The notes under the pieces were generated by a model that worked only from the letters and a program-made list of their open reading frames with translations, searched no databases and was not told the DNA's origin. A stretch of DNA of 64,000 nucleotides from an uncultured Parvularculaceae bacterium. Its GTDB lineage: Bacteria; Pseudomonadota; Alphaproteobacteria; Caulobacterales; Parvularculaceae. Shown here in pieces: positions 26,775-34,570 of the stretch. How positions within the stretch are numbered: the stretch's first letter is position 1; each line of letters starts with the position of its first letter. Location of the stretch: NCBI GenBank assembly GCA_947259375.1, contig CAMYLZ010000016.1, positions 1-64,000 of the forward strand, read 5' to 3'. A program made the translations under genes and the position numbers.

Positions 26775-27662
26775 ATGACAGCCATCAGCACAATTATCGA
26801 ACCGCGCACGCGCGATCTCGGCGGGTTTACCGTCGGGCGCGTACTTCCTTTCGCCAGCCGGCGCACGGTCGGTCCGTTCATCTTTTTTGACGAGATGGGG
26901 CCGGCGGATTTCGCGCCCGGCAGCGGAATCGATGTGCGCCCGCACCCGCATATCGGCCTGGCGACGGTCACGTATCTCTTCGCCGGCGAGATGCGCCACC
27001 GCGACAGCCTCGGCTACGACCAGGTGATCCGCCCTGGCGACGTCAACTGGATGACCGCCGGGCGCGGCATCGTCCATTCCGAGCGCACCGATGCGAATAC
27101 GCGCGCGCGCGGCCAGCACATGCACGGCATCCAGAGCTGGATCGCCCTGCCCGAGGATGCGGAAGAGGTTGCCCCGTCCTTCCACCATCACCCAAAAGCG
27201 TCGCTGCCGGAGATCCATCGCGACGGCGCAACCATGCGGCTCATCGCCGGGTCCGCCTTTGGCGAGACCTCGCCGGTGAAAACCTTCTCGCCGATGTTCT
27301 ATCTCGGCGTCGAAGCCGGCGAAGGCGCGAATATTCCGCTCCCGGACGACCATGAAGAGCGCGCGCTTTATTTGCTCAAGGGCGCCGTCGAGATTGACGG
27401 CGAAACCCACGCGCAGGGGCGCATGCTGGTGTTCGAGGAAGGCGCCGCGCCCATGATCCGCGCGCGCGAGGCGTCAACGCTGATGCTGCTAGGCGGCGCG
27501 CCGATCGGCCAGCGTTTTATCTGGTGGAACTTTGTCTCCTCCAGCGAAGAACGCATGGAAAAGGCGAAAGCGGACTGGACCGCTTCCGCCAAAGCCGGTT
27601 TCGACAACACGGCATTCACCCTGCCGCCGGATGAAAACGAACATATTCCGCTTCCGGAATAA
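26775..27662 (+). CDS. Pirin family protein
   Basis: A 295-residue bicupin. The metal ligands of the N-terminal cupin are visible: RPHPHIGLATVTYLFAGEMRHRDSLG and GRGIVHSER. Pirins are iron proteins with quercetin dioxygenase or co-regulator activity; the role here is not known. The ATG at 26775 gives the standard start (the frame is open to 26739). It follows the TetR gene by 61 bases and converges on a small lipoprotein gene. Confidence 0.94.
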   Translation: MTAISTIIEPRTRDLGGFTVGRVLPFASRRTVGPFIFFDEMGPADFAPGSGIDVRPHPHIGLATVTYLFAGEMRHRDSLGYDQVIRPGDVNWMTAGRGIVHSERTDANTRARGQHMHGIQSWIALPEDAEEVAPSFHHHPKASLPEIHRDGATMRLIAGSAFGETSPVKTFSPMFYLGVEAGEGANIPLPDDHEERALYLLKGAVEIDGETHAQGRMLVFEEGAAPMIRAREASTLMLLGGAPIGQRFIWWNFVSSSEERMEKAKADWTASAKAGFDNTAFTLPPDENEHIPLPE

Positions 27663-27681
27663 TAAGCGGCGGCTGCGTGAC

Positions 27682-28122
27682 CTATTGATCCGGGCTGAAC
27701 ATGTCGACGGCGACTTTCCATTCGCCGTCGCGGCGCTCCCAGACCACCAGATATTTCGCCGGAATGGTCGCGCCGTCCGGCGTCCGAATAACCCCGCGCC
27801 CGTAATCATAAGCGAGATCGCCGGAAGCCTTGGCGAATTCGGAGGTCCATGACAATTCCAGCCCCTGCGCGACCAGCATGTCCTGCCAGGCGGCTTTGAT
27901 CGCGTCTGCGCCAACAATCGCCGGCACGCCTGACGGCATTTGCCGCGCATCGGCCCAATGCAGATCGGCGATCCAGTCAATATCTTTCTCGCCGGCTTTC
28001 GCCGACCATTGGCTTTCCAGCGCCATGATGGCGTTGGCGGCCTCTTCAGGCGATTCCGGCTGCGCGCACGCCGCCAAGGCGAGGCATCCGGCGCTCGTGA
28101 TCAATCCGAATTTTGCGTTCAT
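27682..28122 (-). CDS. SnoaL/NTF2-like lipoprotein
   Basis: A 146-residue protein with a lipoprotein signal peptide (LALAACAQPE, lipid Cys near 19) and a cone-shaped NTF2/DUF4440-like domain: EAANAIMALESQWSAKAGEK, then VGADAIKAAWQDML and YLVVWERRDGEWKVAVDMFS. Members bind small ligands or act as isomerases, and many have no known activity. The ATG at 28122 follows GGGGAG. The in-frame sequence up to 28227 is not needed. Confidence 0.8.
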   Translation of the reverse strand: MNAKFGLITSAGCLALAACAQPESPEEAANAIMALESQWSAKAGEKDIDWIADLHWADARQMPSGVPAIVGADAIKAAWQDMLVAQGLELSWTSEFAKASGDLAYDYGRGVIRTPDGATIPAKYLVVWERRDGEWKVAVDMFSPDQ

Positions 28123-28227
28123 CGTAAACTCCCCAGCTTTTTCGATGACCGCCATTATAGCGGTTTCGGCGTCAATACCACTATCCCCTTCCGGGTACGC
28201 CGTTTTTGCGGGCGCGATTTCGAGCAA

Positions 28228-28422
28228 TCAAAGCTTGAACAGCTTTTCCGCCGCGTCGCGGGTCGAGCCGCGATCAGCCTTGGCTTTTTCGCAACGCGCG
28301 ATCTCCGCCTTGAGGGCGGCGATGCGCTCGTCAAGATCGCCAGCGGAAAGCCCGTATAGATCTTGTTTGGCGAGGAATTTCAGCGCCATGTCTGGCTTTT
28401 CGTTCAGCGGTTCATCATCCAT
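28228..28422 (-). CDS. DUF1192 small protein
   Basis: A 64-residue protein with the DUF1192 core LSAGDLDERIAALKAEIARCEKAKADR. It is short, helical and probably forms a coiled coil. Its ATG at 28422 follows a perfect AGGAGG ribosome site. The family is almost restricted to Alphaproteobacteria and has no known function. It is divergent from the quinone oxidoreductase gene. Confidence 0.88.
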   Translation of the reverse strand: MDDEPLNEKPDMALKFLAKQDLYGLSAGDLDERIAALKAEIARCEKAKADRGSTRDAAEKLFKL

Positions 28423-28510
28423 GGCGCGCCTCCTGTGATTTGCATCGGGCGCCGGACTTTGCGAAATCAGGCGCGCGAAGGCAAGAACGCGCGCGACAAC
28501 CGGAGACCCT

Positions 28511-29509
28511 ATGACGCCTGCCACTATTCCAGACGACATGCTCGCCATCGAAATCACAAAACCCGGCGGGCCGGACGTTTTGACGCCGGTGCGGCGGCCG
28601 GTCCCCCGCCCCGGGCCGAATGAGGTGTTGATTCGCGTCGCCGCCGCGGGCGTCAATCGGCCGGATGTGTTGCAACGCATGGGGCTTTACCCGCCGCCGC
28701 CCGGCGCCAGCGATCTGCCCGGCCTGGAGGTCGCCGGCGAGATCGCCGCGCTCGGACCATCCGTTAGCGGCTGGAACATCGGCGACAAGGTTTGCGCCCT
28801 CCTGCCCGGCGGCGGCTATGCGCAATTCGCCCTTGCGGATGCGGGTTCCTGCCTGCCGGTCCCGAAGGGCCTGTCGCCAGAGGAAGCCGCCGCCCTGCCC
28901 GAAACCGTTTTCACCGTCTGGGCCAATGTGTTTGACGATGCGCGGCTACAGCCGGGCGAGACCTTGCTCGTCCATGGCGCGACCAGCGGCATTGGCGTCA
29001 CCGCCATCGCCATGGCCAAGGCGTTCGGCGCGCGGGTGCTTGCAACCGCCGGGGCCCGCGCCAAATGCGACGCCGCGCTGACGCTCGGCGCGGATGCGGC
29101 CTATCTCTATGACGAAGAGCCCTGGGACGAGGAGATCGCCAAATCCGGCGGCGCGGATGTCGTCCTCGACATGGCGGGCGGCGACTTCCTCGCCCGTAAT
29201 CTCGCCTGCCTCAATCCCGGCGGGCGCCATGTTTCGATCGCTTTCCTGCGCGGCGCGGAGGCCCCCATCAACATCTTCGCCATCATGCAAAAGCGGCTGA
29301 AACTCACCGGCTCGACCATGAAAGCCCGCTCGCTGGCGGAAAAAGCCCGGCTCGCCGCCGATATTCGCACCCAAGTCTGGCCGCTTCTCGAAAGCGGGGC
29401 CATGGCGGTGAAAATCGATCAGCTTTTCCCGCTCGCAGATGCAGCAAAAGCCCATGAACATATGGAAAAGGGCGGCCATATTGGCAAAATCGTCCTCAAA
29501 GCCGTCTGA
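28511..29509 (+). CDS. NAD(P)H quinone oxidoreductase (zinc-independent MDR family)
   Basis: A 332-residue medium-chain reductase of the PIG3/QOR type. The N-terminal GroES-like domain carries AAGVNRPDVLQRMGLYPPPP and PGLEVAGEI; the Rossmann domain has the NADPH loop LLVHGATSGIGVTAIAMAKAFGA near residue 155. No structural zinc cysteines are seen, as expected for this branch. It likely reduces quinones with NADPH. The small DUF1192 gene diverges from it, a pairing I believe is common in alphaproteobacteria. Confidence 0.94.
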   Translation: MTPATIPDDMLAIEITKPGGPDVLTPVRRPVPRPGPNEVLIRVAAAGVNRPDVLQRMGLYPPPPGASDLPGLEVAGEIAALGPSVSGWNIGDKVCALLPGGGYAQFALADAGSCLPVPKGLSPEEAAALPETVFTVWANVFDDARLQPGETLLVHGATSGIGVTAIAMAKAFGARVLATAGARAKCDAALTLGADAAYLYDEEPWDEEIAKSGGADVVLDMAGGDFLARNLACLNPGGRHVSIAFLRGAEAPINIFAIMQKRLKLTGSTMKARSLAEKARLAADIRTQVWPLLESGAMAVKIDQLFPLADAAKAHEHMEKGGHIGKIVLKAV

Positions 29510-29516
29510 TTGCGCC

Positions 29517-29533
29517 TTGGCGGGGACCGCCAA
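29517..29533 (+). other. Short hairpin after the quinone oxidoreductase gene
   Basis: TTGGCGG (29517-29523), three bases, CCGCCAA (29527-29533). There is no T tract, so it may only stabilise the mRNA end or act weakly as a terminator. Confidence 0.35.
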
Positions 29534-29650
29534 AGCGTCTATATCCTCCTCCACGACTAGGCTTTCCCCCGAAAATCCGGCGGTTAGCGCGGCTCTCCAG
29601 ACCGGGGGGCCGCTTGCAAGAAATATAATATACGCACCTGGAGACTTTGC

Positions 29651-30337
29651 ATGTCCGATCGTCCGCTGATGCCCATCGCCACCGCCGTGTGGCTGATCGA
29701 CAATACGTCGCTGACATTTGATCAGATTGCCGACTTTTGCGCGCTGCATCCGCTGCAGGTCAAAGGCATCGCCGACGGCGATGTCGGCGCCGGGGTGCGC
29801 GGCATTGACCCGATCACCACGCACCAGTTGACGCGCGATGAGATCGAAAAGGCGCAGGCCGATTCGAACTATCGCCTGAAACTGTCCCGCCCGAAAACCA
29901 TCGTCGCCGACAAGCCGCGCAAGGGCCCGCGCTATACGCCGGTCTCGAAGCGCCAGAACCGGCCGGACGCCATCGCCTGGGTCGTGCGCAACCACCCGGA
30001 AATTTCCGACGCGCAGATCGCCAAGCTGCTCGGCACGACGAAGACCACCATCCAGTCCGTGCGCGACCGCACCCATTGGAACACCGCCAACCTCGTGCCG
30101 CGCGACCCGGTCGGTCTCGGCCTGTGCTCGCAGATCGATCTCGACGCCGTGGTTCGCAAGGCGTCGGCGAAACGCGCCAAGATGTTGCAGGACAACCCCG
30201 AAGCCATCGAAGGGCCCAGCCTGGAGCGAGTCGAGGACGCGCCCGCGGCGGAAACGCATGAGGAAGACGACAAGAGGAAATTCGATCCGGCGAAAGTGTT
30301 CGCCGATTTCACGGCCAGCGCCTCCGACGAGGACTAG
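29651..30337 (+). CDS. trcR: DUF1013 family transcriptional regulator (TrcR)
   Basis: A 228-residue protein with the DUF1013 core MPIATAVWLIDNTSLTFDQ, ADFCALHPLQVKGIADGDV and GIDPITTHQLTRDEIEKAQ; an HTH-like stretch NHPEISDAQIAKLLGTTKTT lies near residues 117-136. In Caulobacter the member of this family, TrcR, is an essential RNA polymerase-associated cell-cycle regulator, and the family is confined to Alphaproteobacteria. The C-terminal 45 residues are acidic and probably disordered. A perfect -10-like TATAAT lies at 29624-29629. The gene is followed by a strong terminator. Confidence 0.88.
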   Translation: MSDRPLMPIATAVWLIDNTSLTFDQIADFCALHPLQVKGIADGDVGAGVRGIDPITTHQLTRDEIEKAQADSNYRLKLSRPKTIVADKPRKGPRYTPVSKRQNRPDAIAWVVRNHPEISDAQIAKLLGTTKTTIQSVRDRTHWNTANLVPRDPVGLGLCSQIDLDAVVRKASAKRAKMLQDNPEAIEGPSLERVEDAPAAETHEEDDKRKFDPAKVFADFTASASDED

Positions 30338-30362
30338 CGCTGGCGACGGGCCCTCATTTCTG

Positions 30363-30393
30363 CGGCGCCGCCCGGCAAGCGGCGCCGTTTTTT
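30363..30393 (+). terminator. trcR intrinsic terminator
   Basis: CGGCGCCGC (30363-30371) pairs perfectly with GCGGCGCCG (30379-30387), with a seven-base loop and six Ts (30388-30393). Confidence 0.93.
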
Positions 30394-30411
30394 CTTTCGC
30401 GATCGGTTATG

Positions 30412-30435
30412 CAACTGACAGACCCTTGTCAGTTG
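30412..30435. promoter_or_regulatory. Operator candidate for the WYL regulator
   Basis: CAACTGACA (30412-30420), six bases, then the exact complement TGTCAGTTG (30427-30435). It lies 46 bases before an operon that encodes its own HTH-WYL regulator, so autoregulation is likely. Confidence 0.65.
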
Positions 30436-30480
30436 GGCTAACCTATAGCGCCCTGATCAAACCCAGATCAGGAGAAAACC

Positions 30481-30786
30481 ATGAGCGAAACAATAATCGA
30501 AACCGTCACCTTCAAACTCGCGCCGGGCGCGGATGAAGCCGCCTTTATCAAGGCGAGCGATGACGTCAACGCCTTCCTTGGAACCTGTGACGGGTTTATC
30601 GCCCGGCGCCTTTCGAAAAATGCAGACGGCGTCTGGCTCGACCATGTCGAATGGCGCAATCTTGCCGACGCCAAAGCCGCCGCCGAAACGCTGCCCGCGC
30701 AGCAACAATTGGCGCCGTTCATGGCGGCGATCGACATGTCGAGCGCCAAAATGCGCCATGACGCGCTGATGGCGCGGGCCGGGTAA
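30481..30786 (+). CDS. Small dimeric alpha-beta barrel (ABM-like) protein
   Basis: A 101-residue protein starting MSETIIETVTFKLAPGADEA with DGFIARRLSKNADGVWLDHV in the middle. Length and pattern fit the antibiotic-biosynthesis-monooxygenase-like ferredoxin fold, but catalytic identity cannot be judged. Its stop overlaps the start of the WYL regulator by one base (TAATG). It probably is the main output of the operator at 30412-30435. Confidence 0.75.
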   Translation: MSETIIETVTFKLAPGADEAAFIKASDDVNAFLGTCDGFIARRLSKNADGVWLDHVEWRNLADAKAAAETLPAQQQLAPFMAAIDMSSAKMRHDALMARAG

Positions 30787-31472
30787 TGCGCCGCACCGAC
30801 CGCCTCTTTGAGCTGGTGCAGCTTTTCAGGGGCGGTCGCTTCTGGCGCGGCAAGGATCTCGCCGACGCGCTCGGCGTTTCCCTGCGCACGACCTATCGCG
30901 ATATTGATACGCTGGTCGCATCGGGCGTGCCAGTCGAAGGCGAGCGCGGCGTCGGCTATATCCTCCGGGCCCCGATTTTTCTGCCGCCGCTGACGCTGAC
31001 GGAGCGCGAGCTTGAAGCCTTGCAGCTCGGCGCCCGAATGATCGCCCGCACGGGCGATGAAGCGCTGGCGAATGCGGCCGAAACCCTGCTTTCGAAAGTC
31101 AACGCCGTGCTCCCGAGAGATCGTCAGGACAAGGACTTTTCCGAAGGCGTTGCAATTTATGCCCCCGCTCCGCATGGCCCGCACGCTTTCCTGCCCCTGC
31201 TGCGCGAGGCGGTCCGCAATCGCTGCAAGCTCTCGCTTTCCTACCGGCGGCTGGATGAGGCGATCACAGCGCGACGCGTGCGCCCGCTGAGCCTCGAATT
31301 CTGGGGCAATGTGTGGACGCTCACCGCCTGGTGTGAATGGCGAGAGGATTTCCGCGCGTTCCGGATCGACCGCATCGAGCAGGCGGTCACCGAAGACTCA
31401 TTCCAGGATGAGGCCGGGAAAACTTATGCGGACTATCTCGCCCGGCACGCCGATAGATCCGACAAGCCATGA
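30786..31472 (+). CDS. YafY-type HTH-WYL transcriptional regulator
   Basis: A 228-residue regulator. The N-terminal winged HTH reads RLFELVQLFRGGRFWRGKDL then ALGVSLRTTYRDIDTLVASG, with the DeoR/YafY recognition helix TTYRDID. The C-terminal WYL domain contains RNRCKLSLSYRRLDEA, VRPLSLEFWGNVWTLTAWCE and FRAFRIDRIE; the Trp-Tyr-Leu triad is altered to WTLTAW, within family variation. WYL domains sense small ligands or nucleic acid. It overlaps both neighbours by 1 and 4 bases and is therefore translationally coupled in a three-gene operon. Confidence 0.93.
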   Translation: MRRTDRLFELVQLFRGGRFWRGKDLADALGVSLRTTYRDIDTLVASGVPVEGERGVGYILRAPIFLPPLTLTERELEALQLGARMIARTGDEALANAAETLLSKVNAVLPRDRQDKDFSEGVAIYAPAPHGPHAFLPLLREAVRNRCKLSLSYRRLDEAITARRVRPLSLEFWGNVWTLTAWCEWREDFRAFRIDRIEQAVTEDSFQDEAGKTYADYLARHADRSDKP

Positions 31473-31726
31473 CCCGCGCCATTCACGAGCTGAAAAATCT
31501 CGGCCCCAAAAGCGAAAAGATGCTGGCGGAAATCGGCGTCATGAACGAAGCGGCGTTGCGCGCCATTGGCGCGCTCGAAGCCTATCGGCGGCTGAAATTC
31601 CGGTTCGGGCGGGAGGCGCCGATCCTCGTTCTCTACGCCATGCAGGCGGCGCTTGACGAGCGCGACTGGCGCACGCTTGGCGCAGCGGCCCGCGCCCGGC
31701 TGCGCGCGGCGGCCGAAGACGCATGA
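31469..31726 (+). CDS. TfoX C-terminal-like domain protein
   Basis: An 85-residue helix-hairpin-helix protein beginning ELKNLGPKSEKMLAEIGVMN, then ALRAIGALEAYRRLKFRFGR. This matches the C-terminal domain of TfoX as a free-standing protein; the N-terminal TfoX domain is absent. Its role in the WYL operon is unknown. It overlaps the regulator by four bases (ATGA). Confidence 0.85.
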   Translation: MTRAIHELKNLGPKSEKMLAEIGVMNEAALRAIGALEAYRRLKFRFGREAPILVLYAMQAALDERDWRTLGAAARARLRAAAEDA

Positions 31727-31753
31727 GCGATAATGCAGGCGACGCGCGCCCGG

Positions 31754-32539
31754 TCAGCTCTTCTTTTTCTTCTTCACCGCCCCGGCATTCGACGCCAGCT
31801 TGCCGCCATCCACATAAACCGTCTGGCCGGTGACGTAGGACGCCGCGCTGCTTGCGAGGAAATACACCACCTCGGCCACCTCGTCGGGATCGCCGATCCG
31901 GCGCAGCGGCGTTGCTTCGCGCTCGCGATCGCGCTCCGTATCTTCATGCAGCTCGCCCTTGATGGCGCCGACGCCCACCAGATTGGCCCGGATGCCATGC
32001 GGCGACATCGCCATCGCCACCGCCTTGGTCAATTGGTGCAAGCCCCCTTGCGACGCGGCGAAGGCGACATGATCCGCGGCGGCGGTGACCGCCTCGACCG
32101 AGCCGATATTGACGATCGCGCCGGGCGTTTCGACGCCTTCGGCCGCTTCACTCTGTTTGACGAACTGACGCGCCACCGCCTGATTGATGAGGAACGATCC
32201 GCACAGATTGGCGGCGACCACGCGCTCGAATTCATCTTCGCTGGTTTCAAGGAAAGGCGCGGCGAACAATTCGATCGACGCGTGGGCGAGAATATCGATC
32301 CGGCCATAAGCGTCCTTTGCCTCGGCGATGATGTTGTGCACATCAAGGCGGCTCGACACATCGGCGTGCACGAATGTCGCCTCGACGCCGGTTTCGCGGA
32401 TTTCTTCCGCGAAACGCTTGCCCGCTTCCTCGTCCGGGTCGGCGAGCAATAGGCGGTCGCCGGCTGCGGCGAAACGCCGGACGCACGCCGCGCCCACACC
32501 CTTTGCGGCGCCGGTAATGATTACGGAGCGGTTCGTCAT
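31754..32539 (-). CDS. SDR-family protein with degenerate catalytic tetrad
   Basis: A 261-residue short-chain dehydrogenase fold. The cofactor loop is intact (TGAAKGVGAACVRRFAAAG), as is the conserved NIGS run. The active site normally reads Ser-x12-Tyr-x3-Lys. Here S147 is followed by F160 and Q164 (HVAFAASQGGL), so both catalytic Tyr and Lys are lost; the codons are TTC at 32060-32062 and CAA at 32048-32050 on the minus strand. The rest of the fold, including the C-terminal YVTGQTVYVDGG, is normal. It is probably a binding or regulatory pseudoenzyme, or uses different chemistry. The C-terminus ends in a run of lysines. Confidence 0.9.
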   Translation of the reverse strand: MTNRSVIITGAAKGVGAACVRRFAAAGDRLLLADPDEEAGKRFAEEIRETGVEATFVHADVSSRLDVHNIIAEAKDAYGRIDILAHASIELFAAPFLETSEDEFERVVAANLCGSFLINQAVARQFVKQSEAAEGVETPGAIVNIGSVEAVTAAADHVAFAASQGGLHQLTKAVAMAMSPHGIRANLVGVGAIKGELHEDTERDREREATPLRRIGDPDEVAEVVYFLASSAASYVTGQTVYVDGGKLASNAGAVKKKKKS

Positions 32540-32569
32540 GTGCGTTTTCCCATCATCGATAACGCCTTT

Positions 32570-32607
32570 CCAAAATAAAATTGCGGCGCACTTTTCGCGT
32601 GCGCCGC
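32570..32607 (-). terminator. Terminator of the DUF465 gene
   Basis: GCGGCGCAC (32583-32591) pairs with GTGCGCCGC (32599-32607). On the minus strand it is followed by AATTTTATTTTGG, a T-rich tract, so it ends the transcript of the gene at 32684-32866. Confidence 0.8.
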
Positions 32608-32683
32608 TGCATTCGCTTCACGGACTTTCGGCATCGCCAATTCAGACGCCGCATAGCGCGTTTTTGTCTATTAATCTATATTG

Positions 32684-32866
32684 TCAATTCAGATCTTTTG
32701 TCTGTGTCCTGAGTTCTTCTATCTCGTCCTTGATTTTAAGCTTCTGGCGTTTCAGCTCCACAATTCGCAAATCATCCGACCCTGGACTTTTGAGTTCCGA
32801 CGCAATCGTCGCCTCCAGCTCCTGGTGCCGCTTGCTGAGCGAATCCAAATGAGCTCTTATCGCCAT
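32684..32866 (-). CDS. DUF465 (YdcH-like) small protein
   Basis: A 60-residue, fully helical protein: SKRHQELEATIASEL then RIVELKRQKLKIKDEIEELR, the DUF465 signature with its Lys-rich helix. The family has no known function and is very common in Alphaproteobacteria. A second, longer DUF465 protein is at 34156-34506. It is divergent from ubiX. Confidence 0.92.
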   Translation of the reverse strand: MAIRAHLDSLSKRHQELEATIASELKSPGSDDLRIVELKRQKLKIKDEIEELRTQTKDLN

Positions 32867-33020
32867 AACTGGCCTCCTTTGACATAATGGAAACGGCGAT
32901 GATTAAACCATGGCGAACCCCGCCTTGTCACGCGCTGTTGTGTTAATGACGGTAACCATGGCGCTTGTCCGGCAGCTTCAGATTGCGCTATAGTTTCGCA
33001 AGCAAGATATTGAGATCGTT

Positions 33021-33614
33021 ATGAATTCGCCGCGGCGTTTAATCATCGGCGTCACCGGCGCATCCGGCGCCGTATATGCCAGGCGCGCGCTTGAGGCGGC
33101 GCGCGACGCAGGCGTTGAAACGCATCTCGTGCTCAGCCGCGCGAGCGAGATGACCCTGCGCTATGAACTCGACATGTCGGGCGCGCAACTCGCCGCGCTC
33201 GCCGACCGGCGCTACGCCATCGGCGATGTCGGCGCGCCGATTTCCTCAGGCTCATTCAGGACCGAAGGCATGCTGATCGCGCCGTGTTCGGTGCGCACCA
33301 TGTCGGAGATCGCCGTCGGTGCGACAAGTTCGCTGCTGACCCGCGCCGCCGATGTGGTGCTGAAAGAACGCCGCCGGCTGGTGCTGATGGTGCGCGAAAC
33401 GCCGCTGCATCTCGGCCATTTGCGAACCATGACGGCGCTGGCGGAAATGGGCGCGATAATCGCCCCGCCCCTGCCCGCTTTTTATGCGGAGCCGCAATCG
33501 CTGGACGAGATTGTCGATCAGTCGGTGGGCCGCGCGCTCGACCTTTTCGATATCGACACGCCGCTGGTGCGCCGCTGGGGCGAAGACCTTGAAAAAGGGC
33601 GGCGCGATCATTGA
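33021..33614 (+). CDS. ubiX: Flavin prenyltransferase UbiX
   Basis: Makes prenylated FMN, the cofactor of UbiD decarboxylases in ubiquinone synthesis, from FMN and dimethylallyl phosphate. The 197-residue product opens with RRLIIGVTGASGAVYARRAL (FMN site) and has GSFRTEGMLIAPCSVRTMSE, then RRRLVLMVRETPLHLGHL and PPLPAFYAEPQSLDEIVDQS. No ubiD is in the window. Two small genes follow with overlapping starts, forming an operon. Confidence 0.97.
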   Translation: MNSPRRLIIGVTGASGAVYARRALEAARDAGVETHLVLSRASEMTLRYELDMSGAQLAALADRRYAIGDVGAPISSGSFRTEGMLIAPCSVRTMSEIAVGATSSLLTRAADVVLKERRRLVLMVRETPLHLGHLRTMTALAEMGAIIAPPLPAFYAEPQSLDEIVDQSVGRALDLFDIDTPLVRRWGEDLEKGRRDH

Positions 33615-34159
33615 CCGGGCCCGCCGCCAATCCCTTCTGGCGTTGGTCGCTTGACCATTATGGCGGCGACGGCGTCGAGACGGCGCTGTTGCGCTTGCAG
33701 GATTCCTATGGTCTCGACGTCAACCTTCTGCTGTGGTGCTGCTGGCGGGCAAGCTGCGGCGAGGCCCTGTCGCAAGACGCCTTGCGCGCCGGCGAACAGG
33801 CCATCGCCGACTGGACCGACAATATTGTACGCCCGCTGCGCGCGGTGCGGCGGCGGCTCAAAACCGAAGGGCCGCCCGGCTTGCGTGAGACGGTGAAACA
33901 AGCCGAATTGGCGGCGGAAAGCCACGTGCAGGACATTCTTTTCGCGCGCAGCGCCGAACCATTGAAGCCGCGCCCGCCCGGCGATGCGGAAAAGCTGGCC
34001 TTCGCCAACCTCATCCAATATGCCTCGCTTGAGGGCGGCGCCGCGCTCCCCGCCATCAAGCAAAATATGCTACAAGAATTGGCCCATTTGATTTTTGCAC
34101 AACCCGGGAACCGCGCCGGGCGCGCGCAGCAACACCAATCGACCGGGGAAGACTCATGA
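33611..34159 (+). CDS. TIGR02444 / DUF2390 family protein
   Basis: A 182-residue protein with the family core NPFWRWSLDHYGG, then LQDSYGLDVNLLLWCCWRAS. The function of the family is unknown. It uses a TTG start at 33611 that overlaps the ubiX stop by four bases, and its own stop overlaps the next gene (ATGA at 34156-34159), so all three are translationally coupled. It lies between ubiX and a DUF465 gene. Confidence 0.88.
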   Translation: MTGPAANPFWRWSLDHYGGDGVETALLRLQDSYGLDVNLLLWCCWRASCGEALSQDALRAGEQAIADWTDNIVRPLRAVRRRLKTEGPPGLRETVKQAELAAESHVQDILFARSAEPLKPRPPGDAEKLAFANLIQYASLEGGAALPAIKQNMLQELAHLIFAQPGNRAGRAQQHQSTGEDS

Positions 34160-34506
34160 GCGACGACACGCCGCCAAAGGACGGGACCGGCAACGGGGCC
34201 GGCGAAGACGAGAAACACAACGCCGAACGCAGCGAAGCGCCAGCGAAACTGACCGCGTCCTTGCTGTCTGATGAGCGGTTTTCGTCCCGCGATGTCGGCT
34301 TTGACGGCGCCAATGACGAAGCGTTGGCGATCCGCCTGGCGACGCTGGAGGAAGAACACCGCGATCTTGACGCGGCCATCTCCGCGCTCGAAGAAAACGC
34401 GCCTTATGAGCGGCTCACCATCGCAAGGCTGAAAAAGAAAAAACTTCAGCTCAAGGATGAGATCAAGGAAATCAAGGACGCGATGCTGCCGGATATCATT
34501 GCGTAA
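34156..34506 (+). CDS. DUF465-domain protein with long N-terminal extension
   Basis: A 116-residue protein. The first 50 residues are polar and low in complexity; the second half is a DUF465 helix pair (EEEHRDLDAAISALEEN and RLKKKKLQLKDEIKEIKDAM). It resembles the 60-residue DUF465 protein at 32684-32866 but is twice as long. It ends the ubiX operon. Confidence 0.87.
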   Translation: MSDDTPPKDGTGNGAGEDEKHNAERSEAPAKLTASLLSDERFSSRDVGFDGANDEALAIRLATLEEEHRDLDAAISALEENAPYERLTIARLKKKKLQLKDEIKEIKDAMLPDIIA

Positions 34507-34570
34507 AGCGAGGCGTCGGGCAGTCGCGAGCACATGCAATATTGCGCCCGCGACAATTTTCGACCGCAAC

